Shown: piece by piece, positions 1 through 10,962 of the stretch
Layout of the letters: every line of letters starts with the position of its first letter
Position numbering within the stretch: the stretch's first letter is position 1
Notes under the pieces: model-generated
Told to the model about the DNA's origin: nothing
The model's input: the letters and a program-made list of their open reading frames with translations, nothing else
Databases searched by the model: none
NCBI RefSeq assembly: GCF_023159225.1
Contig: NC_063166.1
Span: forward strand, 40,782,149 to 40,846,148
Length of the DNA: 64,000 nucleotides
Source of the DNA: Perognathus longimembris pacificus
Lineage: Eukaryota; Chordata; Mammalia; Rodentia; Heteromyidae
Direction of reading: 5' to 3'
Made by a program: the position numbers and the translations under genes

Positions 1-1214
1 TCTTTCCCAGTCCCACTCATTCATCAGGTTCCATTGTCACACATGAGCATTGACTCTACTGGCTGCTATTCACCCACTTTTCCTCTCTGTATCCAGCTGC
101 TCCCCTTCCTTGTGACCCTCCCCCTCAAAACAAAACAAATGGAAAGTTTTGTCAGTACTTTTATTCTTTATGTCTGTAGGAATATATTTATTAAAAGATG
201 AATATTAAGGTATCTAAATTGGTGTAAGTTTAAAAATTCATGATTCAATAGTGTAAATAAGTGATTTGGTTGGAATAGTTAATATAAGGAAGCAAATGAT
301 AAGTTCATTAGAGTGTCTTTGTTCATTAAAATACCAATAAAAATTTTCACTTGTCTTGCATCCTCTTATTTCTGCTGTACTTTTCCTCTACTTTCTCTTC
401 TTTCTTTCCTTCTCCTCTTCTACCTGATTCATATTTTGTTTGCTTCTTTTAGCTTGTCTTTTCTAAATCAGTATGGAATTAAGCCAATAAATATTTCAGT
501 CTGCAAAACTATTTTGCATTGAAAATATTTAACAGTATTTATAATCATCTTCTTATGGGAAGCCAGCAGCAACTACTCTGTTGGTTCTTACATTCAGATT
601 GTGATTTAGAGATGTGATTACTGCAGAATTGTTGGAAGAACTTGGAAGAGTGTCTGCATTTCCTGCCAGGCTAAATGCTAGATTACTCACATTGGACGTG
701 GTTCCTTGTACATTTATCTTGTTTATAAGGCCTAAGATATATTCAAGGTAGCTGTAGAGAAGATAAAAGGAAAAGTATTATTTAAGAAACACAAGCATTG
801 GAAGCTGCTTTTAATTAATGTGTACCCCCCTAGTGTCAGCTACCACCTTTAATTCTGGTCCTGAGTATGACTAGCATCCAGACTCCTTACTATGGAAAAT
901 TGGAAATTATCCCCTTCTCTTTCATCGTTGCTTTTCTTATGTCAGACAAGTAATCGACACATAGAATTTCTAATCAACTTTCATATTTACACATTTATTA
1001 CATAATTTTTCCTCATTTGAGCTATAATCTGGCAAATGAGCTTTTGTCTTTTTATTCGTGTGGGCTTTCATTAAATTACCCATGTTCAATTACTGGCTTG
1101 ATTATTGCACTTCTTTCTTCTAGAGCACATATGGAGACAAAATAGGATATAGAAGGTAAGGATAGAGAGAGAAGCTCACAATGACCTACACAATGTAGCA
1201 AGGTGAGAAAGGTT
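1..1214. other. Intron sequence, nothing recognised
   Basis: AT-rich unique sequence. The frame at 313-522 is a pyrimidine-rich run with no gene-like features. Confidence 0.6.
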
Positions 1215-1985
1215 TTCAGGAAATAGAACTGAGGTGGTGGGTAACAAGTCATTTGTGCTGCATGAGGACCAGAATGTGATAATCACACAGTATTAAAGAC
1301 TGACATATGGTAATTATGCAGCATGAAGTCTGGCATAAGGTAATCAGACACCTATAAAGATCAACATGGTGGTAATTATACACTAGTAAGTACCAACATT
1401 GTGATAATCTTACAAGAGTAAGACCAACATGCCCTAACCACACTCCTGTAAGGACCAGTACTAGGGTTTGATCATCCTATGCCAGCCTTTAATCAAACAC
1501 CAGTAAGTACCAGCAAATGGTGCTTATATTGCAGTAAAGACTGACATGAAGTAACCTTATACCCATAAACACCAGGATAGGGAAACACATATCTCTGTGG
1601 ACCAGCATATAGCGGTCATATTCCCGTAAGATAAGCAAGTGGCAATCATATGCTAGGAAAATCATGACTGGCATGCCACTGTAATACACTAGTGAGGATG
1701 GACATGATACAATCCATCATACATCAGTGATGACAGGCATCACATAATTCTACCTCAGTAAGGACTGACAATAATGAGCATACAACAGTAAGGATTAGCA
1801 CATGACAATGACAGTGCAATGAAAGAGTACTGGCATGCAGTAAACTATGCAGAGATAAGCTGAGGACTAGCATACAGTAATCATATACCAGAATAAAGCC
1901 CAGCATGTGATAATCATTCACCAGTGACTAGTTGATTTTTATACATCAGTAAAGACTGGAGTGGAGTAATCAGATCACAGCCAAA
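1215..1985. repeat. Decayed minisatellite, about 31-bp period
   Basis: A unit close to CAGTAAGGACCAGCATGTGA + TAATCATACA recurs roughly every 31 bp. The AAGGACC-like core starts near 1265, 1295, 1325, 1357, 1388, 1420, 1450, 1505, 1536, 1567 and 1599, and on to about 1945. That is about 24 units with substantial divergence. Three short minus-strand frames are by-products of the repeat. Confidence 0.8.
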
Positions 1986-2127
1986 CAAATAAGAATCATG
2001 AAGAGAATAAAAAACAAAATTCCTAGCAAGTGCCAAGCAGCTCACACCTGTAAACCTACCTACTCTGGAGACTGAGATCTGAAAATCACAGTTCAAAGCT
2101 AGCCTGAGCAGTAAAGTCTGTGAGACT

Positions 2128-2882
2128 TTTTTTCCCCTCATGACTAACATTTGTCTCAACTTCCATTTTTGTTTTATACGTAATTATTTTTTATTATTAT
2201 CTGTAAGTAGTTGTGTAAAGGAGTTGCCATTTAACACAGCAGTTCCAAATACAATACATCTTCATCAATATCACCCCGTTCAACATTTTCACTCATCCCT
2301 CCCTGACTGAGCCCATTCCTCTTCTTAATTTAGTAGGCTATACACTAGAATCTTGTCTGCATTTTCTTCTTCTTCTCCTCATTTGTCCACCTCTCGTCTC
2401 ATCATTCATCCATCCTTCTTGTCCTGGTAATTCGTCCACCCTTCTTATCCACTTCATTCGTCCACCCCTCTTCTCCTCGTCATTTGTCCACCCCTGTTCT
2501 CCTCATCATTCATCCACCCTTCTTCTCCTTGTCATTCATCCACTCTTCTTTTCCTTATCATTGGTCCACCCTTCTTCTCGTCATTTGTCCACCCTCCTTG
2601 TCCTCGTCATTCATCCACACCTGTTCTCCTAATCATTCGTTCACCCCTCTTCTCTTCATTCATCCACCCCTCTTTTCCTCTTCATTTGCCCACCCCTCTC
2701 TCTTTAACTCAACCCCACCCCTTTCAAATACCTGCTTTCTGCTGTTTTATTTTGTTGAAATTTGGTTTTGGCTTTATAAGAAATTACACTATTTGAGATC
2801 ACCACTGAATCTACCAAATATCAGTTAATACATTTGTATACAATTACATGCCACAACACATTTATTTATGAGTTTGTAAGCA
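2128..2882 (-). mobile_element. Insertion splitting a SINE, probable old L1 tail with minisatellite
   Basis: A 7SL-headed SINE stops at TGAGACT (2121-2127) and resumes at TGAGACT (2883-2889), so about 755 bp were inserted. The left edge is T-rich, and 2185-2230 resembles an L1 3' end (GTAGTTGTGTAAAGGAGTT; compare GTAGTTGTACAAAGGGGTT at about 24640). The interior is mostly the 26-bp minisatellite. The family is uncertain. Confidence 0.55.
2360..2705. repeat. Minisatellite, about 26-bp period, pyrimidine-rich
   Basis: Units of the form CATTCGTCCACCCCTCTTCT + CCTCGT repeat about 12-13 times with single-base variants (CATTCATCCACCC, CATTTGTCCACCC). The open frame at 2484-2828 is produced by the repeat and is not a gene. 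Confidence 0.88.
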
Positions 2883-3030
2883 TGAGACTCTTATCTCGAA
2901 TTAACCATGAAGAAGCCAAAAGTAGAATAGTGGTTCAAGTGGTAGCATGCCAGTCTTAGGTGAAAAAGCTAAGGAACAGTGTCCAGGCCCTGAATCCAAG
3001 TCCCAGTACTGGCACCAAAAATACAGAAAA

Positions 3031-3591
3031 AAATGCCAATTTCCCTAAATAAATATGACAATGGTTTCAGTCACAATTATTTAGAGTTGATTTATTTATT
3101 TTGCAACCAAAACAATATTTTATATCTATATTTAACTATAGGTTTACTCTAAACTAATAAAAACTGTACATATTTATGAAGTGCTGTGATGTTTTAATAC
3201 AATTTGACATTATGCAATGTTTAAGTCAATGTATGTGTCTATGTTCTCATTTTTTTCTGTATAGAGAAAAATATTCAAAATTCTTTGTTAAGCCTTTTAC
3301 AATAAACAGCAGTTTTTCCACACCTATACTTTCCTACTCTGAACCAGCCCACCCAGATCTTCTTATTCCTGATTGTATGTTATTCTAACAACAACAAGAG
3401 AAACATGAATGCATAAAAGCCATTAATAAAATTAACTTGGCTAAAAGCAACTGTGTTTAGGAAATATTTGTGTGATTGTTTACTCTATAAATACAAAACA
3501 GAAACATCATGTTTGTCAAAGAAGAAAGTCTAAATGGTGAGGTTAGGATGTCCTCTGCTAAACACCTTTATTGGTGATGGTTATCTTTCAG

Positions 3592-3646
<55 letters not shown>

Positions 3647-4989
3647 GAGAGGCCAAATTTGTTAAAGTTGACAATTTAGCAAGATAAATTAATAGTGACA
3701 TTGTCATGCTCTCTCATTGAGATATAGAAGTCAAGTATTGTGTAGTCCTTACACTGGAACTGATTCTCTGCCCACTCAATGTCCCAAAATAGCATCAGCA
3801 TCTCTTGGGAAGGAACGTTATAGTCCAACTTCCAGCTACTTCTGCTGGATCAGAATTTGTGTTCTTTGCAATTACTCCTGGATGATTCTAAGAACAAGAA
3901 GCATTGTCCTGTGTTTCAGAAACAAAACCAAAAACTTCAAAGCCCTGTCAGTGCTTCACAAGACCAGCTGCAATCAGACTGTTGTCACTCCAGCTTCCTT
4001 AATATGCCACACAGGGAGGTGCTCCTGCCATTTTTTTGTATGAGGGGATGTGTCCTTTGTCCTTCAGGTGTTCACTTTTTCCACTTCATTCAGGAGGAGA
4101 TATAAGCTATGTGATTTCAAAAGAAAACCTTGTGATCTGTTACAGAGCTGAGCTGTGTAGCTGGAATATTTTTAGAGTAAGAGTTGTTCCACGTGCTCTC
4201 TGCTGAGGAGCTGATGGTTTTGTGAAGTGCCCTTCCCTTGGCATTTGATCATCTCACATGTTCTTGCTGAGACAGCAAGGAAAATATGATTGTGCCTTGT
4301 ACAAGTTGTCCTGGTAGTAAACATGACACAAATCCCCTAGCTTCCTCAACATTGATCACATTCAGACATAAGCTTCAGGAATGAAAATAGAACTTGGATC
4401 ATGAGAGTCTTAACTATATATAGCCAGTCCATGGGACATACGTATACTATCTTTTGTCATACGCAATTCCTTCATATTCTCCACCTTTTTCTAATACTTG
4501 AAAACTATTGTAGAAGCTCGATCTACTATTTTGATTATTAATCCATTTATTCCATTCCTTGGAATAACAGGAAAATGCTATTCTGCAGCTTAGAAGCCAA
4601 GAATTTCCGAGGTGTATGCTAATATCGCAGTCATTCAAGAGTTATTATTTCTTTTCCTTTCTCCCCACCCAATTACTAATAATTAGGTAGAGCATCAGGA
4701 ATTACTGATTAATTCCTGTAGCTTTCACTTTCTTCATCTACAAAATGACAATTAGATAGAAAGACCAAATTTATAAATGTACATTTTCCACTGACCTATT
4801 ATTTGATTTATACATGGTAGTTGTCACACTGGTTTACTCTAAGACAAGAACCTTTTACAAACTATCAGCACTCAGTAGGTGTGCTGTGATACCATTCTGG
4901 GTGGAGTGAATAGGCCCCAGCTTATTCATTTGCTAGCACAACACTCAGGTTACATGCTAGGGTTTTTCATAAAATTTTGATTGATAAAT
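3031..4989. other. Intron sequence with only a (GT)n tract
   Basis: Unique-looking sequence apart from the GT repeat at 3594-3642. Overlapping frames at 3717-4105 have no recognised product. Confidence 0.6.
3594..3642. repeat. (GT)n microsatellite
   Basis: A nearly perfect run of about 24 GT units. Confidence 0.97.
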
Positions 4990-5210
4990 AGGTGCCAGTG
5001 GTCCACACCTGTAATTCTAGCTACAAAGGAGCCTGAGATCTGAGGGTCATAATTAAAGGCCATACTAGGCAGGGAAGTCCATGATACTCTCATCCACAGT
5101 TACCCAGAAAAATGCTTAATGTGGAAGTTAGCTCAAATTGTTCTAGTCTTGAGTGAAAAAGTTAAGTGACAGAGCTAAAGCCCTGAGTTCAAGTCTGAGA
5201 TAAGTGTGAG
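4990..5210 (+). mobile_element. 7SL-headed SINE
   Basis: Starts GGTGCCAGTGGTCCACACCT and contains GCCTGAGATCTGAGGGTC, then the tail CCCTGAGTTCAAGTC. It is moderately diverged. Confidence 0.8.
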
Positions 5211-5830
5211 AGTCAGTTCTTTCAGAAATAAGCATGATTCAGAGTGTAAAATGTATAACAACTTTTCCTATCCAAGACATTAAAACATGTTTTTAACCTT
5301 CTAGCTTTTACTTTACATAGCGACAAATGTCAGAAAATGGGTCCTCTACAGAATAGATACCAACCTAAGTTCATAGACTTGATTTAAACTTCTGACGGTG
5401 ACTTTTCTTTCAGGTGTCTTCATTATAATTAGTTGTTAAATGCCTGTGTTTTATACTAATCAATAATAACTTCATCATGATCAGAATCAATTAGCCCATA
5501 TGGTCAGTTTAGATATTCTCTTGCCAGTTTCTAATATAGACATTTTTTAACTACCACTATCCATAAACTACCCTCCTTGGAGGTTATACATCTCAGTTAT
5601 TGCTAGAAGATTAAGAAAGTCTGTTTCTAATCAATTCAGCTAAGCATTAAATGCCCTGTGACTAAGAACCCATGTGATTCATCATGGTTTAAATTTCTGT
5701 CAACCATGATAGGCCATTGTTTAAGTCATTCCTAAATCTGCTGCATTTACCTGTTCATTTTATTCATCATAATGTAAATACAGAATGATTAAATATTAGA
5801 CACTATGACTCAAATTGAGAAAGAGACCAA

Positions 5831-6001
5831 AGCCAGACACTGATGGCTCACAGGTGTAATCCTAGCTACTCAAGAAGCTGAGATCTGAGGATCACAGTTC
5901 AAATCTAGTCTGTGGAAGGGATACCCAAGGGATTCTTATCTCCAATTAATTAGCAAAAAGCCATAAGTGGATCTGTGGCTTAAGTGGGAGAGTGCTGTTC
6001 T
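5831..6001 (+). mobile_element. 7SL-headed SINE, 5' part (split by two L1s)
   Basis: Starts at AGCCAGACACTGATGGCTCA and runs to GGGAGAGTGCTGTTC, where the L1 at 6002-6857 is inserted. The remainder is at 12182-12236. Confidence 0.86.
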
Positions 6002-6857
6002 TTTTTTTTTTCTTTATTGTCAAAGTGAAGTACAGAGGGGTTACAGTTTTATATGTAAAGCAGTGAGTACATTTCTTATCCAACTTGTTACCTCCTCCCT
6101 CATTTTTCTCCCCCATCCACCCTCCCCCTTTTGTCTCTCTCCCCCCATAAGTTGTACAGCATTTACACCAAATTGTTTTGTAAGTATTGCTTGTGAAATG
6201 GTTTATCTTTTTACCTTTGTCTCTCGATTTTGCTATTCCCTTTCCCTTCCCTAGTACTAACATATGTATATACAGCATTCAGGTTACTATGATCAGATAC
6301 AGTGATAGTAGGGGTAGAACCACGGGAAGGGAATATAAGAGAAAAAAAGAAAAAAAAGGGTACTCTTTTACATACCGTTTTGAAAACGATTACAATGATA
6401 TACCACTTGTTTGCAAACGTGGAGTTCATTTCACTTAGCAGCATCTTATATGTTCATAAGGGCATAGCTATTGGACTATTGTGATCTGCTATGACTAACC
6501 TATACATGTACTAATTATTCCCTATGAGGGTAACCATAATGTCCATGTTTCTTTGAGTCTGGCTCACTTCACTTAAAATGATTTTTTCCAAGCCCTTCCA
6601 TTTCCTTATGGATGGGGTAGTGTCATTCTTTCTGATAGAGCCATAGAATTCCACTGTGTATGTATACCACATTTTCCTGATCCACTCATCTACTGAGGGG
6701 CATCTGGGTCGGTTCCATATTCTAGCAATGACAAATTGTGCTGCAATGAACATAGTTGTGCTGGTGGCTTTAGTGCGGTCTTGCTTGTAATCTTTTGGGT
6801 AGATGCCCCAAAGTGGAGCTGCTGGATTATAGGGGAGCTGTATGCTTAGCCTTCTGA
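6002..6857 (-). mobile_element. 5'-truncated L1 3' end inside a SINE
   Basis: Read on the minus strand, this is the last part of ORF2 (6753-6511, with CPSVDEWIRKMWYTYTVEFY and LSEVSQTQRN) followed by a 3' UTR ending in an A tail (plus-strand T run 6001-6011). It splits the SINE that starts at 5831. The sequence GGGAGAGTGC..TTCT at about 5986 and 6858 is its probable target duplication, with two mismatches. Its 3' UTR is unlike that of L1-A, so it belongs to another L1 lineage. Confidence 0.88.
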
Positions 6858-7379
6858 GGGAGAGTGCAATTCTTTTTTTTAAATATAATTTATTTATTAA
6901 TTAAACAAAATTTTTTGACAAGGTGTTGTGCACAAGGTGTACAATTACATAGTAGGGCAGTATGTACATTTCTTGTGATATCTTACACCCTGTTTTTCTT
7001 TCCCTTCCCTAGGTCAGATGGACATATATATATATATATATATAATACAGAGTGCACCAAGAACATATACAGTAGCCACGTGGCCTATGCCAAAGAAAAT
7101 TCGCCTAGGGCTTTAAATGTAATGTTGACATTAGACAATATGTCAACAATAGTCTTATATGAATGTACATACATAGCTTTTGAGCTATTGTGATCCACTG
7201 AGTGCTCTATTTTTGACTTTTATATGTTGAGTAGTTGTTTGGTTTTGGATACATAATGTAGGGTCGCTGTCCTACACCTGTGGGATATACCATTTGATAA
7301 AAAGTTTTTGGTTTCGCAGACCTGGTCTCTACTGTCTCCCCCCGACACCCCCCTCCTTAACAGTCATATATCAAGGAGA

Positions 7380-9744
7380 TCATGCCCCTTTGTTTTCTGT
7401 GTTCTAGGCTTGCCTCGCTCAACATTATTTGTTCAAGTTCTGACCATTTCCCTGCGAATGACAATATTTCACCATTCCTAATCACTATGTAATATTCCAT
7501 TGTGTATAGATACAATATTTTTTGGATCCATTCATCTGTGGAGGGGCATCAGGGTTGTTTCCATATTTTGGCTACTGTGAATGGTGCAGTGATAAACATG
7601 GAAGTGCAGATGTCTTTTTAATATCTTGGGACCTGTTGTTCAGGATAGATGCCTAGGAGTGGTATGGCTAGGTTATAGAGTAGGTCTATGTAGAGCTTTT
7701 TGAGAAACCTCCATGCTGTTCTCCAAAGTGGCTGTACTAATTTGCACTCCCACCAACAGTGGAGAAGGGTTCCTCTTTCCCTGCACCCCCTCCAGCATTT
7801 GTTGTTGCCTGAGTTCAGAGTATAGGCCATTCTAACTGGAGTGAGGTGGAATCTCAGGGTTGTTGTTATTTGCATTTCCTTTACTGTCAGGGATGTTGAA
7901 CATTTCCTCATATGTTTCTTTGCCATTTTTATCTCTTCTCTTGTGAAGTCTCTCTTTAGCTTCTTTGCCCATTTCCTAATTGGCTTATTGGGCTTGGAGG
8001 GGCTTAGTTTTTTGAGTTCTCTGTAGATGACAGATTTTAGGCCTTTGTCTGTTGCTGTGCTGGTAAAGATCCTTTCCCATGTGGTTGGCTGTCTTTCTAT
8101 TTTGGTGGCTATGTCCTTAGCTGTGCAGAAACTTTTTAATTTGTAGTAGACCCATTTGTTGAGTCTCTCCTCTAACTGTTGTGCCCCTGGAACTTTATTC
8201 AGGAAGTTCCTTCCTGTGCCTATGAGTTCTAGGGTCTTTCCTACTCTGTCCTTCAGTAGCTTCAAGGATTGAGGTCTGATGTTGAGGTCCATAATCCATT
8301 TTGAGTTGATCTTGGTGCATGGTGATAGGCAAGGGTCCACCTTGAGTTTTCTGCATATGGCTGCCCAGTTCTCCCAGCACCAGTAGTTGAAGAGGCTCTG
8401 TTTATTTCATTGTATGTCTTTACTTCTCTAAGAATTGATCAATTTATGTAAAATTATTATTTTAGTGAGGAGAGGTTCTGGAAATAGTTCCTTATGATTG
8501 TTTGAATGTCATATGTATTTGTTATAATTTTTCCGGTGGAGTCCCTGATTTTACGTATATGAGTCTCTTCTCTTCTTTTTATTATAAGTCTTGCGAGGGG
8601 TCTGTGGATTTTTTATTTTCTCAAAGAACCAGCTTTTAGTCTTATTTATTTGTTGATTGGTCTTTCTATTTTCAATCAGATTTATCTTTTCTTTAATCTT
8701 TGTGATCTCTCTCCTCGTAGTCATTCTTGGTTCAATCATTTCTTGTTTCTCCAGTTGTTTTAGTTTCATCGTGAGGTTATTCACCTGCTCTGTTTCCATT
8801 CTTTTAATGTGAGTGATGCGGGCAATGATCTTGCCCCTCAGTAGTGCCTTAGCTGTGTCCCATAGGTTTCTTTGTGATGTATTCATTGTCATTGTGGCTT
8901 ATGAATTCATTAATTTCATCTTTAATTTGGTCTGTGGCCCAAGTGTTGGATAACAGTGTGGGGTTTAGCCTCCAAGAATGTGTATAGCCTCTGTGGTAAA
9001 CATTGTTATTGAGGGTTACCTTTATTCCACTGTGGTCAGATATAATTCATGGGATGACGTAAATTCTTTTTTATTTGCTGAGGTTCTTTGTGTGGGCTAT
9101 GACATGGTCTATTTTGGAGTATGATCCATGTGCTGTTGAGAAGAAGGTGTATTGAGTCTCTGTAGGGTGGAAGATTCTGTATAGATCTGTCAGATCCATT
9201 TGGGATATGGTGTTACTTAGGTCCTCAGCTCCCTTGCTAATCCGCTGGGTGTTGGATCTGTCTCTTGGAGAGAGTGGGGTATTAAAGTCACCCATTATGA
9301 TTGTGTTTGGGTCTATCTTGTTCTGTAGTTTGGGTCTATCTTGTTCTGTAGTTCTGTGAGAATTTGCTTGACATATGTAGGGCCTCTTTTGTTCAGTGAG
9401 TGTACATTTATCACCGTGATGTCTTGATTATGGTTTTTTCCTTGTATTAAAATATGGTGTCCTTCTTTGTCTTTTTGAGTTGCTTTTAATGAGAAGTCCA
9501 GCTTGTCTGAGATCAGGATGGCTACTCCTGCTGTTTTGGTAGGTGCGTTTGCTTGGAAGATCTTGCTCCATCCTTTCATTCAGAGCCTGTTTTTATCCCT
9601 TGCTGTAAGATGGGTCTCTTGTAGACAACAGATGTCAACTTTTTGTTTGCGGATCCATTTTGCCAGTCTGCTCCTTTTTATCGGAGAGTTTATACCATTT
9701 ATATTCAAAGAGATTAAGGATAAGAGTGTTTTTTCTCCTTCCAT
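7380..9744 (-). pseudogene. L1-A ORF2 (endonuclease/reverse transcriptase), deleted and frameshifted
   Basis: ORF2 would encode an AP-like endonuclease, a reverse transcriptase and a cysteine-rich C-terminus. The start is placed at 9744 by comparison with L1-B. Endonuclease fragments are readable (9579-9313; 9295-9071, with MGDFNTPLSPRDRS and GSYSKIDHVIAHTK). The linker region is at 8892-8551 (WFFEKI). The RT core is removed by the deletion at 8420/8421. The C-terminal part at 8340-7618 is open and keeps the cysteine/histidine cluster [17 protein letters not shown] 23-bp tandem duplication lies at about 9307-9350. Confidence 0.88.
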
Positions 9745-9786
9745 TTTCTTGCTGGGCTGTTTTTCCTCTTTGTTTTTTTCTTGTCT

Positions 9787-10962
9787 TTAGTGAGCTGCTC
9801 TTTCTGTTGTGTTCTGGCTATTGTAGTTTCTTTCTGTTTCTGTCTGTGTGTCCTGTATGGTTTTTGTTGTGTGGGATTCCCCTCTTAGAATTCGCTGTAG
9901 GGCTGGTTTTTTATTCACATACTCCTTTAGATCCTCTTTGCTATGGAAAGATCTGGTTCTCCCTTCGAATATGAACTCTAGCCTCGCTGGATATCTTATT
10001 CTAGGTTGGCAATTTTTGGCCTGTTGAACTTGGATGGTGTTCTTCCATTCTCTTCATGCATGGTAGTTTTGTGTGGAGCAGTCTGCTGTTATTTGCATCC
10101 TCTTCCCATTGTAGTAAATTTCTTTCTTTGCTTTGGCTGCATTCAAAATTTGATCTTTATTCTTGAGATCTGAAGTCTTGATTATTATGTGCCTGGGTGA
10201 GGCATTTTTAGGGTCTGGTCTGCCAGGCGTCCTATAGGCTTCGGTTACCTGGGTGAGGTCCCTTGTGAGATTGAGGAAGTTTTCTGCAATCACTTTATTG
10301 AAAATATGTTGAAGCTCTCTGCTCTGGTATTCTATTCCAATTATGAGTAGATTATATCTCTTGTCTTTGTCTACTAGCTCCTGGATTATTCTGCCCCTGA
10401 GCTTTACCGTTTCTTGGAGTGTGGTAATTTTCTGGTCCTTATCAGCTGCATCATCGTCCAAGAGAGAGATTCTGGATTCAATATGGTCAATTCTTTGTGC
10501 TGTGGATTCAAGTGTGAAGTTTATGGATGTCAGAGAGCTATTTATGGTTGCCAGATCAGCTCTGATCGTGGAAATTTCTTCCTTTAAAAAGTTTTATTTT
10601 AAATCTATTTTTTAATGCATTTCACTTCTCATGATGTTAAGATCTTCTTTAACGGAGGTTTTCACTGTATCCATTTTTGCTTCCATTTCTTTCTTGGTTT
10701 CCTGAAGGTCCTTCAAGACTTCCATTCTAAACTCCTGGAATTGTTTTCTGATTTCATTTCTGAGGTTTTCCATCATTTCTGCTATCATAGCCTCAGTTGA
10801 TTTTGTATTCTCCATCTCCTCTTCAGTCGTGCTGCTTTTTAGGGCTGGCGAGTTGGCTTGCCCTTTGATGAAATTTGTTATATTTCTTTGTGATTTGCAC
10901 ATCTGGAGATCTGTGGGTGGCATCCCTGGGTTGGCTTTTTTCCTGGTTCCCGCATGATCCAT
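9787..10962 (-). pseudogene. L1-A ORF1 (RNA-binding chaperone), nonsense-mutated
   Basis: ORF1p forms trimers on L1 RNA and acts as a nucleic acid chaperone. The frame opens with MDHAGTRKKANPG at 10962. A charged heptad-like coiled coil follows (MIAEMMENLRNEIRKQFQEF...), then an RRM-type core (NLLIIGIE) and a basic C-terminal domain (AYRTPGRPDP...). Two TAA stops interrupt the frame near 10600-10614. A TGA at about 10054 stands where L1-B has CGA, which is CpG decay. The same frame resumes after each stop, so these are point lesions rather than shifts. It ends about 40 bp before ORF2. Confidence 0.88.

Larger units (their letters stand above)
2030..3030 (+). mobile_element. 7SL-headed SINE, split in two
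   Basis: The head (2030-2127: CTCACACCTGTAAACCTACC, ACTGAGATCTGA) and the tail (2883-3030: TTATCTCGAATTAACC, GGTTCAAGTGGTAG, CCCTGAATCCAAGTCCCAGT) are the two halves of one element, separated by the insertion at 2128-2882. Confidence 0.82.

Noticed and set aside
1215..1985. Regular repeats suggestive of a CRISPR array
   Set aside because: The repeat units are themselves diverged and contiguous, with no constant repeat alternating with unique spacers, and the DNA is mammalian.
2484..2828. 114-codon plus-strand frame
   Set aside because: It is the translation of the 26-bp minisatellite, rich in P, S, H and F for that reason.
9503..9974. Hydrophobic plus-strand frames that look like membrane proteins
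   Set aside because: They are antisense shadows of L1 ORF1/ORF2. The same frames recur at 20366-20786 in L1-B.
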